Origin: Pseudomonadota bacterium
GTDB taxonomy: Bacteria; Pseudomonadota; Alphaproteobacteria; Acetobacterales; Acetobacteraceae
Length of the DNA stretch: 64,000 nucleotides
Assembly (NCBI GenBank): GCA_021781835.1
Contig: JAJXWD010000010.1
Span: 20,135-84,134 of the forward strand
Direction: 5' to 3'
Both the position numbers and the translations under genes were made by a program. Shown piece by piece: positions 20,605 through 28,667 of the stretch. A model generated the notes under the pieces. The model did not search any database, had not been told where the DNA came from, and saw only the letters and a program-made list of their open reading frames with translations. The first letter of the stretch is position 1; every line of letters starts with the position of its first letter.

Positions 20605-20862
20605 TCAGCCGCCCCGGCGGGCCGTGACCAGCGCCTCCACCAGCGCCCGGCCATCCTGCACAGAAAGGGTCAGGCGCTGATGCGCCTCGATCGCGTGGGC
20701 GGCGCCCTCCTGCACGGCGGTGAGCACGAAATCGGTCACGCTGCGCCCGGTGAGCGCGGCGGCATGTTCGATCAACGATTTTTGCGCCACGCTCAGGCGC
20801 ACCTCCAGCCGCTCGGCCCGCGCCCGGCCGGGCTTTGCCGTTTCATCCGCCACCTTGCCCAT
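20605..20862 (-). CDS. DUF1778 antitoxin (TacA-type ribbon-helix-helix)
   Basis: An 85-residue protein of the DUF1778 family. The segment RAERLEVRLSVAQKSLIEHA followed by AALTGRSVTDFVLTAVQEGA (residues about 14-53) is a ribbon-helix-helix DNA-binding fold; the C-terminal part would wrap and neutralise the adjacent GNAT toxin. The order antitoxin then toxin with abutting stop and start is the standard TacAT layout. The ATG at 20862 with GGCAGG upstream is preferred; the frame is open further upstream only to a TTG. Autorepression at its promoter is expected for the family. Confidence 0.82.
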   Translation of the reverse strand: MGKVADETAKPGRARAERLEVRLSVAQKSLIEHAAALTGRSVTDFVLTAVQEGAAHAIEAHQRLTLSVQDGRALVEALVTARRGG

Positions 20863-20952
20863 CCTGCCCGCATTGCCCGTAAAGGTTGTGGATTTCGTAG
20901 CATTCGCGGCCAAGATCCGCAATCTTTGGTTGGGGTGGGGCGGCGCTTACAT

Positions 20953-20980
20953 CATCCCGCCTCAGGGCTGACGGGTATTA
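20953..20980. repeat. ATACC-type dyad repeat, copy 2 (partial)
   Basis: A shortened copy of the dyad seen at 2011 and 60289. The right arm GGCTGACGGGTATTA is intact and the left arm has lost several bases. Its TTA at 20978-20980 supplies the TAA stop of the minus-strand small gene. Confidence 0.6.
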
Positions 20981-21232
20981 CAGACGGAGCGTGTTTTTGC
21001 GGGTGCCGAAGGGGCAGCGGGCCAGCAGCCCGCGCAGCCAGCCTTGATGCGGGGCCGGGGGCAGGGCAAAGCGCCCGCCCATGGCGAAGCGGGTCAGGTG
21101 ATAGGCAATCTCGGGGTGGCGCTTGAAATAGGCGCGCACGATGGTCTCGGCCTCGACATCGGGGTCCGTTTCGGCCGCCGCCAGCAGGCGGTCGAGAAAC
21201 GCCAGAATCGCCAGATGCTCGTCACGGGTCAT
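20978..21232 (-). CDS. Small protein resembling a DUF2076 N-terminus
   Basis: An 84-residue protein starting MTRDEHLAILAFLDRLLAAA with a following EAETIVRAYFKRHPEIAYHL segment. This resembles the N-terminal helices of DUF2076 proteins (a FDRL helix and a xPxAxYxL helix), which are normally more than twice as long. The stop codon lies inside a copy of the dyad repeat, so the gene may be a remnant trimmed by repeat insertion. The similarity is by eye and weak. An upstream TTG start at 21268 is open but less likely. Confidence 0.45.
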   Translation of the reverse strand: MTRDEHLAILAFLDRLLAAAETDPDVEAETIVRAYFKRHPEIAYHLTRFAMGGRFALPPAPHQGWLRGLLARCPFGTRKNTLRL

Positions 21233-21295
21233 GGTCGGTGTCTTGGGGGCGGCGGCCGGCGGCGGCAAGGGCGAATTGGCAGTGTAACCGCGAAT

Positions 21296-21820
21296 TCACT
21301 CATCCACAGTGTAACAGACAGATTGATAAACCAGCATCGTCTCGCCCAGGCGGTCGAAATGGCCGCACGCGCTCATGCCGATGGCCCCGAGCACGGCGCG
21401 GGAGGCGAAATTGCTCTCGCGCGCCACCGCCACGATGCGCGGCAGCCGTGCCGCCTCATGCCCGAACCGGCGCGCCGCGCCCGCGGCCTCCACCGCCAAG
21501 CCGGCGCCGCGCACATCGGGCAGCATGGCGAAGCGCAGCGCCACGCCCAGCCCGTCCGGGCGGTGCTGCAATGCCACGATGCCCAGAAACTTGCCGCGCC
21601 GGGCACGCACCGCCCAGACGCCAAAACCATACCGCCCCCAGTCGCGGATCTCGCCGGCCAGCTCCTCGGCCACTTGCGGGGGCGAGCGCACGCCGCCCAA
21701 CATCAACGCATAGGCGCGCGGGTCGCCCTTCAGACGCACCAGATCGTGCAAATCCCAATACCCCACCGGCGTGAGGCGCAGCCGCCCTGTCTCGATGATC
21801 CAGGCCGGGGTGACGGTCAT
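21296..21820 (-). CDS. GNAT family N-acetyltransferase (RimJ-like)
   Basis: A 174-residue acetyltransferase of the Acetyltransf_3 type. It opens with IIETGRLRLTPVGYWDLHDL, followed by WAVRARRGKFLGIVALQHRP and the cofactor region MLPDVRGAGLAVEAAGAARR, then a C-terminal SNFASRAVLGAIGM motif (N-x-x-S). Such enzymes acetylate small molecules or protein N-termini; the substrate is not predictable. The ATG at 21820 is chosen to match the conserved N-terminal strand. Confidence 0.82.
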   Translation of the reverse strand: MTVTPAWIIETGRLRLTPVGYWDLHDLVRLKGDPRAYALMLGGVRSPPQVAEELAGEIRDWGRYGFGVWAVRARRGKFLGIVALQHRPDGLGVALRFAMLPDVRGAGLAVEAAGAARRFGHEAARLPRIVAVARESNFASRAVLGAIGMSACGHFDRLGETMLVYQSVCYTVDE

Positions 21821-21830
21821 GCGGGGCTGG

Positions 21831-21980
21831 CCCCCCGCAAAGGGCCGGGAGGCCCTTGGAACCCATCCGGCTTGTCCCGGGTACCCCCGCAAGGGAGGGG
21901 GCCAGGGCAAGCCAAATATTGAGGTCCAGGGTCTTGGACCCTGGCGGGGGGGGCAGGGGGACAGCATCCCCCCGCGGCGG
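21831..21980. repeat. GC-rich dyad cluster
   Basis: A run of hairpins in the gap between ettA and the GNAT gene: AAGGGCC/GGCCCTT near 21840-21860, CCAGGGTC/GACCCTGG at 21926-21944 and a GGGGGCAGGGGGACAGCAT block to about 21976. The order of a GGCCTTT-type dyad followed by the GGGGGACAGC block recurs at 25454-25507, indicating a second dispersed non-coding repeat family. Confidence 0.6.
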
Positions 21981-22007
21981 ACAGCTTGGCCGTCACGCGG
22001 GGGCCGG

Positions 22008-23687
22008 TCAGCGGGTCAGGGGGCGGTATTTGATGCGGTGGGGTTCGGTGGCGTCGTGGCCCAGGCGGCGGCGCTTGTCTTCCTCGTAGGCCTGGAAGTT
22101 GCCCTCGAACCATTCGACGTGGCTATCGCCCTCGAAGGCCAGGATGTGGGTGGCCAGACGGTCGAGGAACCAGCGGTCATGCGAGATGATGACGGCGCAG
22201 CCGGGGAATTCCATCAGCGCCTCTTCCAGCGCGCGCAGGGTGTCCACGTCGAGGTCGTTGGTCGGCTCGTCGAGCAGGATGACGTTGGCTTCGGATTTCA
22301 GCATCTTGGCCAGGTGCACGCGGTTGCGCTCGCCGCCCGAGAGCACGCCGACCTTTTTCTGCTGGTCGGCGCCCTTGAAGTTGAACGCCCCCACATAGGC
22401 GCGCGACGCGACGGCGCGCTTGCCCAGATAGATGACATCGGTGCCGCCCGAGATTTCCTCCCAGACGTTTTTATTGTCATCGAGGCTGTCGCGGCTCTGA
22501 TCGACATAGCCGAGCTTCACCGTCTCACCGATCTTGAGGCTGCCCGCATCCGGGTGCTCGCTGCCGGTGATCATTTTGAACAAGGTGGATTTGCCCGCGC
22601 CGTTGGGGCCGATGACGCCGACAATGCCGCCGGGCGGCAGCTTGAAGTTCAGCTTCTCGATCAGCTCGCGGTCGCCAAAGCCCTTGCAAAGCTCGATGGC
22701 CTCGATGACCGTGCCACCCAGGCGCGGCCCCGGCGGGATGACGATTTCGGCCACGCCCGTCTGCATCTCCTGAGACTTTTGCAGCATCTCCTCGTAACGC
22801 TGGATGCGCGCGCGGGATTTGGTCTGGCGGGCCTTGGGGCTGGCCGAGATCCATTCCTGCTCCTCGGCCAGGGCGCGCTGGCGGGCGGTCTCTTCCTTTT
22901 CTTCCTGGGCCAGGCGCTTTTGCTTCTGCGCCAGCCAGGCGGAGTAGTTGCCCTCATACGGGTAGCCGCGGCCGCGCTCGATTTCGAGGATCCAGTTGGT
23001 CACGTTATCGAGGAAGTAGCGGTCGTGGGTGACGAGGATGACGGTGCCGGTATATTTTTGCAGCGTGCGCTCCAGCCAGGCCACCGATTCAGCGTCGAGA
23101 TGGTTGGTCGGCTCGTCGAGCAGCAGCAAATCGGGTTTTTCGAGCAGCAGGCGGCAGAGCGCCACGCGCCGGCGCTCGCCGCCCGAAAGCGGGCCGACGG
23201 CGGCCTCGGGCGGGGGGCAGCGCAGGGCGTCGAGGGCGATTTCAATCTGGCGGTCGAGGTCCCAGCCATCCGCCGCGTCGATCTGCTCTTGCAGCTGCGC
23301 CTGCTCGGCCAGCAGCTCGTTCATCTTGTCATCGTCCATGGGCTCCATGAACGCTTCGGAGATTTCGTTGAAGCGGGTGATGGCGGCCTTGAGCGCGGCA
23401 AACGCCATGGCGACGTTTTCGCCCACGTTTTTATCGGGGTCGAGATGCGGCTCCTGCGGCAGATAGCCAACGCGCGCGCCCTCGGCCGCCCAGGCCTCGC
23501 CGCCATATTCCTTCTCGATCCCGGCCATGATTTTCAGCAATGTCGATTTACCGGCGCCGTTGACGCCCAAAACGCCGATCTTCACCCCCGGCAGGAACGA
23601 AAGCGTGATGCCCTTGAACACCTCACGCCCGCCCGGATAGGCCTTGGTGAGGTCTTTCATCACATAAACATACTGATACGAGGCCAT
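22008..23687 (-). CDS. ettA: Energy-dependent translational throttle protein EttA (ABC-F)
   Basis: A 559-residue ABC-F protein with two ATPase domains and no membrane segment. Walker A motifs are GVNGAGKST and GPNGAGKST, each followed by a signature (LSGGERRRVALCR and LSGGERNRVHLAK) and Walker B (LLLLDEPTNHLD and VILLDEPTNDLD). The linker and the arm sequence place it with EttA, which gates the first peptide bond in the ribosomal E site according to ADP/ATP level. The start MASYQYVY at 23687 has an AAGGACG ribosome site. Confidence 0.95.
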   Translation of the reverse strand: MASYQYVYVMKDLTKAYPGGREVFKGITLSFLPGVKIGVLGVNGAGKSTLLKIMAGIEKEYGGEAWAAEGARVGYLPQEPHLDPDKNVGENVAMAFAALKAAITRFNEISEAFMEPMDDDKMNELLAEQAQLQEQIDAADGWDLDRQIEIALDALRCPPPEAAVGPLSGGERRRVALCRLLLEKPDLLLLDEPTNHLDAESVAWLERTLQKYTGTVILVTHDRYFLDNVTNWILEIERGRGYPYEGNYSAWLAQKQKRLAQEEKEETARQRALAEEQEWISASPKARQTKSRARIQRYEEMLQKSQEMQTGVAEIVIPPGPRLGGTVIEAIELCKGFGDRELIEKLNFKLPPGGIVGVIGPNGAGKSTLFKMITGSEHPDAGSLKIGETVKLGYVDQSRDSLDDNKNVWEEISGGTDVIYLGKRAVASRAYVGAFNFKGADQQKKVGVLSGGERNRVHLAKMLKSEANVILLDEPTNDLDVDTLRALEEALMEFPGCAVIISHDRWFLDRLATHILAFEGDSHVEWFEGNFQAYEEDKRRRLGHDATEPHRIKYRPLTR

Positions 23688-23751
23688 GTCGCGCGTCCTT
23701 AACACTCTGCGTTGGCGAGGGTATAATTGGGCGGCAAACAAGGGGCAAGCG

Positions 23752-24561
23752 ATGCGCGTAGCCTGCGTGATGATGCAGAGAAACGAGGTGAACGCGCTCG
23801 AGCCCTGGATACGCTATCATGCCCATCTTTTTGGGCTCGGCAACCTGTTCATCATCGACCATGGCTCCGACCACCCGGCGGTGGTGGCAACGCTCGCTCG
23901 CTTCGAGGGTGAGGGCGCGCGGGTCATGCGTTTGCCGGCCGGCAGCGATTACCGCACGAAGGGGGAGCTGGTCAGCCAAGTGCTGCGCACGCTTGGAGGC
24001 TGGGGCGTATACGACCTGCTCTTGCCTCTGGACTGCGATGAATTCCTGGTCCTGCGCGGTCCCGATGACCGTTTCACTGCCGAAAAACCCGCGCTTGAGG
24101 CTTGTCTGGCGCTTTTACGCGGCCAGGCCGTGGTGCCCGAGGTCAAGGAGAACCTGATCAATATTCTGGGTGTGCCCGGGCGGTTTTGGGTGTTGCCTTA
24201 TCAGAAGGTGCTGTTTACCGGCGGACATGTGGGGGCGGTCGATCACGGGTCCCACCAGGACGTCTCCGGCCAAGCCCTGGTGCGTCTGCCCACCCGGCTG
24301 GCCTATCTGCATTTTCACCACAAGCCCTATGCCGCCTGGGCCGAGGCCGCGCGCGAGAAGCTCCGGCCTTATGTCGATGTGAACGATCAGGCCGCCCTGA
24401 CGGCGTTCCGGGGGCCTGGGTGGCATCTGGTGACAAATCTCCAGAGGTCTGAGAGCGCCTATACCGCCATGATGAAAGATGGGCCCGGGGCGGTGAGTGT
24501 GCGGGGATTGGCGGAAATTTTTTCAGCATTGGGAATTGATCCGCTATTTTGCGAACGCTGA
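23752..24561 (+). CDS. Glycosyltransferase family 2-type protein
   Basis: A 269-residue soluble protein of the Glyco_tranf_2_4 type. It begins RVACVMMQRNEVNALEPWIRYH, a motif shared by these enzymes (K/Q-R-N-E), and has LLLPLDCDEFLVL near residue 98, where D-x-D/E residues bind the metal-nucleotide sugar. LAYLHFHHKPY fits the HxH acceptor-side motif. It is a singleton, so the product is unknown. Codon use looks somewhat less G+C-biased than the neighbours. The ATG at 23752 has an AGGGG site. Confidence 0.75.
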   Translation: MRVACVMMQRNEVNALEPWIRYHAHLFGLGNLFIIDHGSDHPAVVATLARFEGEGARVMRLPAGSDYRTKGELVSQVLRTLGGWGVYDLLLPLDCDEFLVLRGPDDRFTAEKPALEACLALLRGQAVVPEVKENLINILGVPGRFWVLPYQKVLFTGGHVGAVDHGSHQDVSGQALVRLPTRLAYLHFHHKPYAAWAEAAREKLRPYVDVNDQAALTAFRGPGWHLVTNLQRSESAYTAMMKDGPGAVSVRGLAEIFSALGIDPLFCER

Positions 24562-24591
24562 CCCCGTGAGGCTCTGGCGCGGTCAAACCCG

Positions 24592-24667
24592 TGGTGCGCC
24601 GGGCAGGATTCGAACCTGCAACCAAACCGTTATGAGCGGTCCGCTCTAACCGTTGAGCTACCAGCGC
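24592..24667 (-). tRNA. tRNA with CAT anticodon (probably Ile2)
   Basis: A 76-base tRNA on the minus strand with acceptor arms GCGCTGG/CCGGCGC (one G-T pair), D-arm GCTC/GAGC, anticodon loop CTCATAA (CAT) and encoded CCA. The D-arm GGTTAGAGC, the CTCATAA loop and the TTGGT variable region resemble the lysidine-modified isoleucine tRNA of E. coli more than elongator or initiator methionine tRNAs. The first pair is G-C, so it is not a typical initiator. Confidence 0.85.
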
Positions 24668-24791
24668 GTGCCACCGGCGCGCCATTCTGGCACAGCCGCG
24701 GGTGGCCCCAACATAGCCCGCCCGCCCGCGTTGGCAAGATGCCCCGCAAAAGCTATACCGCGCGCAGCTTTCAACAGGGAGATCCACCAGA

Positions 24792-25319
24792 ATGGACGTG
24801 AGCAAGCTTTCCCCCGGCAAGGACGTGCCCCGCGACATTAATGTCGTCATCGAAATCCCGGCCGGTTCGGGCGTGAAATACGAGATCGACAAAGACAGCG
24901 GCGCGCTGGTTGTCGACCGCGTGGTGTTCACCCCCATGACCTACCCGGCCGCCTACGGCTTCATCCCCGGCACCCTCGCCGATGATGGCGACCCCGCCGA
25001 TGTGCTCGTGCTGCTGCCCACCGCCGTGGTGCCCGGCGCCGTCATACGCTGCCGTCCCATCGGCATGTTGCAAATGGAGGACGAATCCGGCCAGGATGAG
25101 AAAATCGTCGCCGTGCCGCACGACAAGGTGCACCCGCAATACACCGATGTCACCGAAATCGCGCAGCTGCCCGCCATCACCCGCGATGTCATCAAGCACT
25201 TCTTCGAGCACTACAAGGATCTCGAAAAAGGCAAGTGGGTGAAGGTCACCGGCTGGGCCGACCGTGCCGCCGCCGAAGCGGCCATCACCAAGAGCCTGGA
25301 GCGCGCCGAGGCCAAGTAA
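24792..25319 (+). CDS. ppa: Inorganic pyrophosphatase
   Basis: A 175-residue family I soluble pyrophosphatase that hydrolyses pyrophosphate to two phosphates, driving biosynthetic reactions. Active-site blocks are present: [20 protein letters not shown], the [20 protein letters not shown] segment with the D-x-D-P-x-D metal ligands, and [10 protein letters not shown]. An AGGGAG ribosome site precedes the ATG. It is followed by a cluster of strong hairpins and then by pstA on the other strand, a phosphate-themed neighbourhood. Confidence 0.97.
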   Translation: MDVSKLSPGKDVPRDINVVIEIPAGSGVKYEIDKDSGALVVDRVVFTPMTYPAAYGFIPGTLADDGDPADVLVLLPTAVVPGAVIRCRPIGMLQMEDESGQDEKIVAVPHDKVHPQYTDVTEIAQLPAITRDVIKHFFEHYKDLEKGKWVKVTGWADRAAAEAAITKSLERAEAK

Positions 25320-25331
25320 GGGGTGGGTGCG

Positions 25332-25356
25332 TCAGGGGGGATGCTGTCCCCCCTGA
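25332..25356. terminator. First hairpin after ppa
   Basis: TCAGGGGGG and CCCCCCTGA arms form a nine-base perfect stem with a seven-base loop, 13 bp after the ppa stop. No T-run follows. Confidence 0.5.
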
Positions 25357-25372
25357 ACCTCGATAATGTTCT

Positions 25373-25440
25373 AAGCCTCAGAAAAAGGGGGCCGCCTTTG
25401 CCGTTTGAAACGGCACGGGCGGCCCCCTTTTCTGAGGCTT
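25373..25440. terminator. Long dyad, probable bidirectional terminator
   Basis: Arms at 25373-25396 and 25418-25440 pair over 23 bases with one bulged A. They enclose a short CCGTTTGAAACGG dyad. The A5 and T4 tracts within the stem would give U-rich 3' ends in either direction, which suits the convergent ppa and pst transcripts. Confidence 0.6.
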
Positions 25441-25516
25441 ACCTGATTGGTTTCCAAAGGCCTCTCGGCCTTTGGCTGGGGGGCAGGGGGACAGCGTCCC
25501 CCTGGGGTGCCGCCTT

Positions 25517-25622
25517 TAGATCAATATTGGTTTGGATTGAGTCGGCAGACGTAAGCTAAACCAATGAAATTGATCGTTAAAATATAACTAGAGCGGGTGC
25601 GTCATAACGCATCCCGCTCTAG
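25517..25622 (-). repeat. 106-bp double-dyad element, copy 3
   Basis: A near-perfect copy oriented like copy 1. Its GC-rich end overlaps the 3' end of pstA: the TAG stop of pstA (25619-25621 on the minus strand) lies inside the element. Confidence 0.9.
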
Positions 25623-26488
25623 GTGAACTTGGTGCGTTTCACCATCAGGCGGACGCTGATATTGATGGCGAGCACGACGAGCATGACCAGGAAGGCGGCG
25701 GCGTAAGCCAGCTGGTGGGAATGTTCGTCGGGCTGGTTGATGAAGGTCCAGATGACGTAGGTGAGGTAGGCCACCGGAGACTGGGTGAAGTGGCCGGTCC
25801 ACATCTGGTCCGACCAGCCGGCCGTGTAGATGAGCGGCGCGGTTTCGCCGACCGAGATGGCGAGGCCGAGCAGGCCGCCGGTGATGACCGCGCCCGAGGC
25901 GGCGGGCAGCACGATCTTGAACACCACCACGCCGTCCGTGGCGCCCAGCGCGTAGGCGGCTTCGCGCATTGGGTTGGGCACTTGCTGGAGGGCCAGCTCG
26001 GTGATGCGTGCGAGGTAGGGGATGATGAGGATGGCGATGGTGATGGCGGCGGCGAGCAGCGAGAAGCCCCAGCCCAGCGCGGTGATGAACACGATGTAGG
26101 AGAAATAGCCGAGCACGATGGAGGGGGTGCCGGTGAGGGTGTCGGACATGAAGCGGATGGCGCTGCCCAGCCGGTTCTTGCCGTATTCGGACAGGTGGAT
26201 GCCCGCGCCGACGCCGATGGGCACGGCGATGAGCATGGCGAACAGGGTGATGACGAACGTGCCCTCGATGGCGTTGGCCAGGCCGTTGGCGGCGCCGGTG
26301 GTGGTTTGGGTGAACAGCGAGAAGGAGAGGGCGGTGATGCCGCGGCCGGCGACCACGCCGACAATGTCGAGCAGCGGGAAGATGACGCCGAGCAGGGCGA
26401 TGGCGCACAGCCCCCAGCCCGCGACGCTCAGGACGATGCGCCTCAGCTCCTGCGTGCTGCGCGTTTCAAGCTTTGCGGCTGCGGACAT
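25619..26488 (-). CDS. pstA: Phosphate ABC transporter permease PstA
   Basis: A 289-residue inner-membrane permease with six hydrophobic segments. Family motifs are ITALSFSLFTQ, AIEGTFVITLFAMLIAVPIG, the ATPase-coupling NPMREAAYALGATDGVVVFKI loop and GLAISVGETAPLIYTAG. It forms the phosphate channel with PstC. The ATG at 26488 is preferred (GGGAG site); the frame overlaps the 3' end of pstC by 23 bp. The last codons (VKRTKFT) look like a normal PstA end, but the stop codon is provided by a 106-bp repeat. The usual downstream pstB and phoU are absent. Confidence 0.93.
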   Translation of the reverse strand: MSAAAKLETRSTQELRRIVLSVAGWGLCAIALLGVIFPLLDIVGVVAGRGITALSFSLFTQTTTGAANGLANAIEGTFVITLFAMLIAVPIGVGAGIHLSEYGKNRLGSAIRFMSDTLTGTPSIVLGYFSYIVFITALGWGFSLLAAAITIAILIIPYLARITELALQQVPNPMREAAYALGATDGVVVFKIVLPAASGAVITGGLLGLAISVGETAPLIYTAGWSDQMWTGHFTQSPVAYLTYVIWTFINQPDEHSHQLAYAAAFLVMLVVLAINISVRLMVKRTKFT

Positions 26489-27431
26489 TGAGCGCTCCCG
26501 AGGACAGCAGTTTGGCGGCGACATTGACCGCCAGGGTGATGATGAACAGCACGAAGGCGATTTCGGCCAGGGCCTTGACCGACATCGAGGTCGGGTCGGA
26601 TTCGGCGCTGTCGAGCTGGCTGACGATGAAGGACGCGATGGTGGAGATGGGCGAGAACAGCGAGGTGGGCAGCATGTTGAGCCCGCCGCCCGAGACCATG
26701 AGCACGGCCATGGTTTCGCCCAGCGCCCGGCCCAGCGCCAGCACGATGCCGCCGGCCAGTGTGGAGCGCACCATCGGCATCATGGCCTTGGTCACCACCT
26801 CGAAATGGGTGGAGCCGAGCGCGAAGGCCGATTCGCGGTTTTCCTTGGGCACTTGCAGCAGGGCGTCATAGAGGGTGGAGGCGATGATGGGGGTGATCAT
26901 GAGCGCCAGCACAATGGCGGCGGCCAGCAACCCGTACCCGTTGCCGGTGGGGCTGATATAATGGCCGAGAAACGGCACCAGCACGGCAATGCCCCACAGC
27001 CCGAACACCACCGAGGGCACCACGGCCACCAGCTCGACCAGCATGGCCAGGGCGGGGCGGATGGGCGGCAGCCAGGAGAGCCGGTCGCGCGCGTGGTTTT
27101 CCAGCACGGGCACGGCCTCGGCCAGGAAAATGGCGGCGCCCACCGAGAGCGGCACGGCGATGAAAATGGCCAGCCCCGACGAGGCGAGCGTGCCGGCGAT
27201 GAAGGCGAGCACGCCATATTCGGCGCCGGGGGGAATGGTGATGCCGTTGACCGTGACCGGGTCGCCGTAGAGGTCCCCCAGGTTCCAGTTCACATCCCAG
27301 AGGAAATGCAGGCCATTGAAGGAGATGGCCTGGCCCGCATAGCCCGCCAGAAACAAAACAACCGCGCAAAGCGCGGCGGGGATCATCAGGCTGATGCAAA
27401 GCACCAGGAGGCGGAAAGGCCGTAAGGTCAT
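26466..27431 (-). CDS. pstC: Phosphate ABC transporter permease PstC
   Basis: A 321-residue permease with an N-terminal signal-anchor segment and five further membrane helices. The GLAIFIAVPLSVGAAIFLAE block, VVPSVVFGLWGI and the coupling loop KENRESAFALGSTHFEVVTKA identify PstC. The periplasmic insert around residues 45-75 is slightly longer than in E. coli. It lies 64 bp after pstS, with a stable hairpin between them, and overlaps pstA. Confidence 0.93.
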   Translation of the reverse strand: MTLRPFRLLVLCISLMIPAALCAVVLFLAGYAGQAISFNGLHFLWDVNWNLGDLYGDPVTVNGITIPPGAEYGVLAFIAGTLASSGLAIFIAVPLSVGAAIFLAEAVPVLENHARDRLSWLPPIRPALAMLVELVAVVPSVVFGLWGIAVLVPFLGHYISPTGNGYGLLAAAIVLALMITPIIASTLYDALLQVPKENRESAFALGSTHFEVVTKAMMPMVRSTLAGGIVLALGRALGETMAVLMVSGGGLNMLPTSLFSPISTIASFIVSQLDSAESDPTSMSVKALAEIAFVLFIITLAVNVAAKLLSSGALNVRSRKA

Positions 27432-27454
27432 GGTTCACCGTCGCAGCGTGAGAT

Positions 27455-27482
27455 GCCCTCCCGGCCAGTTGGCCGGAAGGGC
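27455..27482 (-). promoter_or_regulatory. Intercistronic hairpin pstS-pstC
   Basis: GCCCTTCCGGCC and GGCCGGGAGGGC (minus strand) pair over 12 bases with one mismatch and a four-base loop. A hairpin here is a common way to protect the upstream binding-protein message and lower permease expression. Confidence 0.5.
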
Positions 27483-27495
27483 GTTACGGTCGTCT

Positions 27496-28551
27496 TTACT
27501 TGATTTTGTCGATCTGCGTAACCGACAGGGTCTTCACGGCGGCGGGAAGGGCCATGAAGTGCACCTTGTCGAGATAGGCCGGCACGTTGCCGCCCTGCAC
27601 GCACCAGCTCAGGAACTTGCGGATCGCCTTGGCGGTGGCGGCATCCGGCTGGCTGGTCTTCACGATCGCATATTCGTAGTTGACGATCGGGTAGGCGTTG
27701 GCGCCGGGGGCGAACACCATCGAGATGCGCTCGTCGGCCGGGGTGGTGCTGGCGACGCTGGCGGCGGCGGCGCTGATGGTCTCAGGGGTGGGCAGCACGT
27801 AGTTGCCGGCCTTGTTGAGCAGCTCGGCCTGGCCCAGCTTGGCGGCCTTCACCTGGTCGGCGAAGGAAATGCCGATATAGGCGATGCCGTAGGGGTTGTT
27901 CTTCAGCGCGGTGACCATGCCGGGGTTGCCGTTGGCGCCGATGCCGCCGGCAACGGCCGGCCAGGAGATCGAGGTGCCGTAATGCTCGGTCGAGGACCAG
28001 CCGGCATCGGAGAAGGCCAGGTACTGGCTGAAGATGAACGTGTCGCCCGAGCCGTCGATGCGGTGGATGGGGATGATCACGTGGTTGGGCAGGGTCACGC
28101 CGGGGTTGGCGGCGGCGATGGCGGGATCATTCCAGTTGGTGATCTTGCCCTCGTAGATGCCGGCCAGGATCGGGCCAGTGAGGTGCAGATGGGTGATGCC
28201 GGGCAGGTTGTAGTTGATGGCCTGCGAGGAGATGCCGAGCGGGATGTTCAGCATTTCGGGGTGCGCCTTGACCATGGCGTCGGAGAGATAGGCGTCGGAG
28301 GCGCCGATCTGCACCAGACCCTGGATGGACTGCGAGATGCCCGCGCCCGAACCGGTCGAGGTGGTGGTGATGCTGACATCGGGGTGGGCGGTCGAGTAGC
28401 TGGCGACCCACAGGTTGAACAGCGGGTAGAGCAGGCTCGAACCGGTCTCGACCAGCGATATGCCGGCGGCATGAGCGGGAGTGGCGAGGCCAGCGGCGGT
28501 GGCCAGGGCCAGGGCGGCGGCGCCGGTGCGCAGGAGCGTGGGCAGTTTCAT
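27496..28551 (-). CDS. pstS: Phosphate-binding periplasmic protein PstS
   Basis: A 351-residue high-affinity phosphate-binding protein delivering phosphate to PstCA. The signal peptide (MKLPTLLRTGAAALALATAA) ends near AHA-AGISLVETGSS. Ligand-binding segments are TGSSLLYPLF, STGSGAGISQSIQG, IGASDAYLSD and RIDGSGDTFIFSQYLA. It is the first gene of pstSCA. The upstream 188-bp gap is shared with a divergent chromate transporter gene and contains a possible Pho box. Confidence 0.94.
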   Translation of the reverse strand: MKLPTLLRTGAAALALATAAGLATPAHAAGISLVETGSSLLYPLFNLWVASYSTAHPDVSITTTSTGSGAGISQSIQGLVQIGASDAYLSDAMVKAHPEMLNIPLGISSQAINYNLPGITHLHLTGPILAGIYEGKITNWNDPAIAAANPGVTLPNHVIIPIHRIDGSGDTFIFSQYLAFSDAGWSSTEHYGTSISWPAVAGGIGANGNPGMVTALKNNPYGIAYIGISFADQVKAAKLGQAELLNKAGNYVLPTPETISAAAASVASTTPADERISMVFAPGANAYPIVNYEYAIVKTSQPDAATAKAIRKFLSWCVQGGNVPAYLDKVHFMALPAAVKTLSVTQIDKIK

Positions 28552-28667
28552 TCGATCTCGTTCCTTGTCTGTGAGCCGGTGTCGGGCTCCCTGTGTCGGA
28601 CGGCGGGGCGCTCCCCGCGTCGCTCCCGCACATAAAAGATGAGTGTGACAAACCCAACGGGTTTCGG

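Larger units (their letters stand above)
25320..25618. other. Hairpin-dense gap between ppa and pstA
   Basis: The 299 bp between two convergent genes hold no coding sequence. In order they contain a C/G-rich hairpin (25332-25356), a very long dyad (25373-25440), a CCAAAGGCC/GGCCTTTGG hairpin (25454-25475), the GGGGGACAGC block (about 25480-25507) and repeat copy 3. Nothing here resembles pstB or phoU. Confidence 0.75.
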
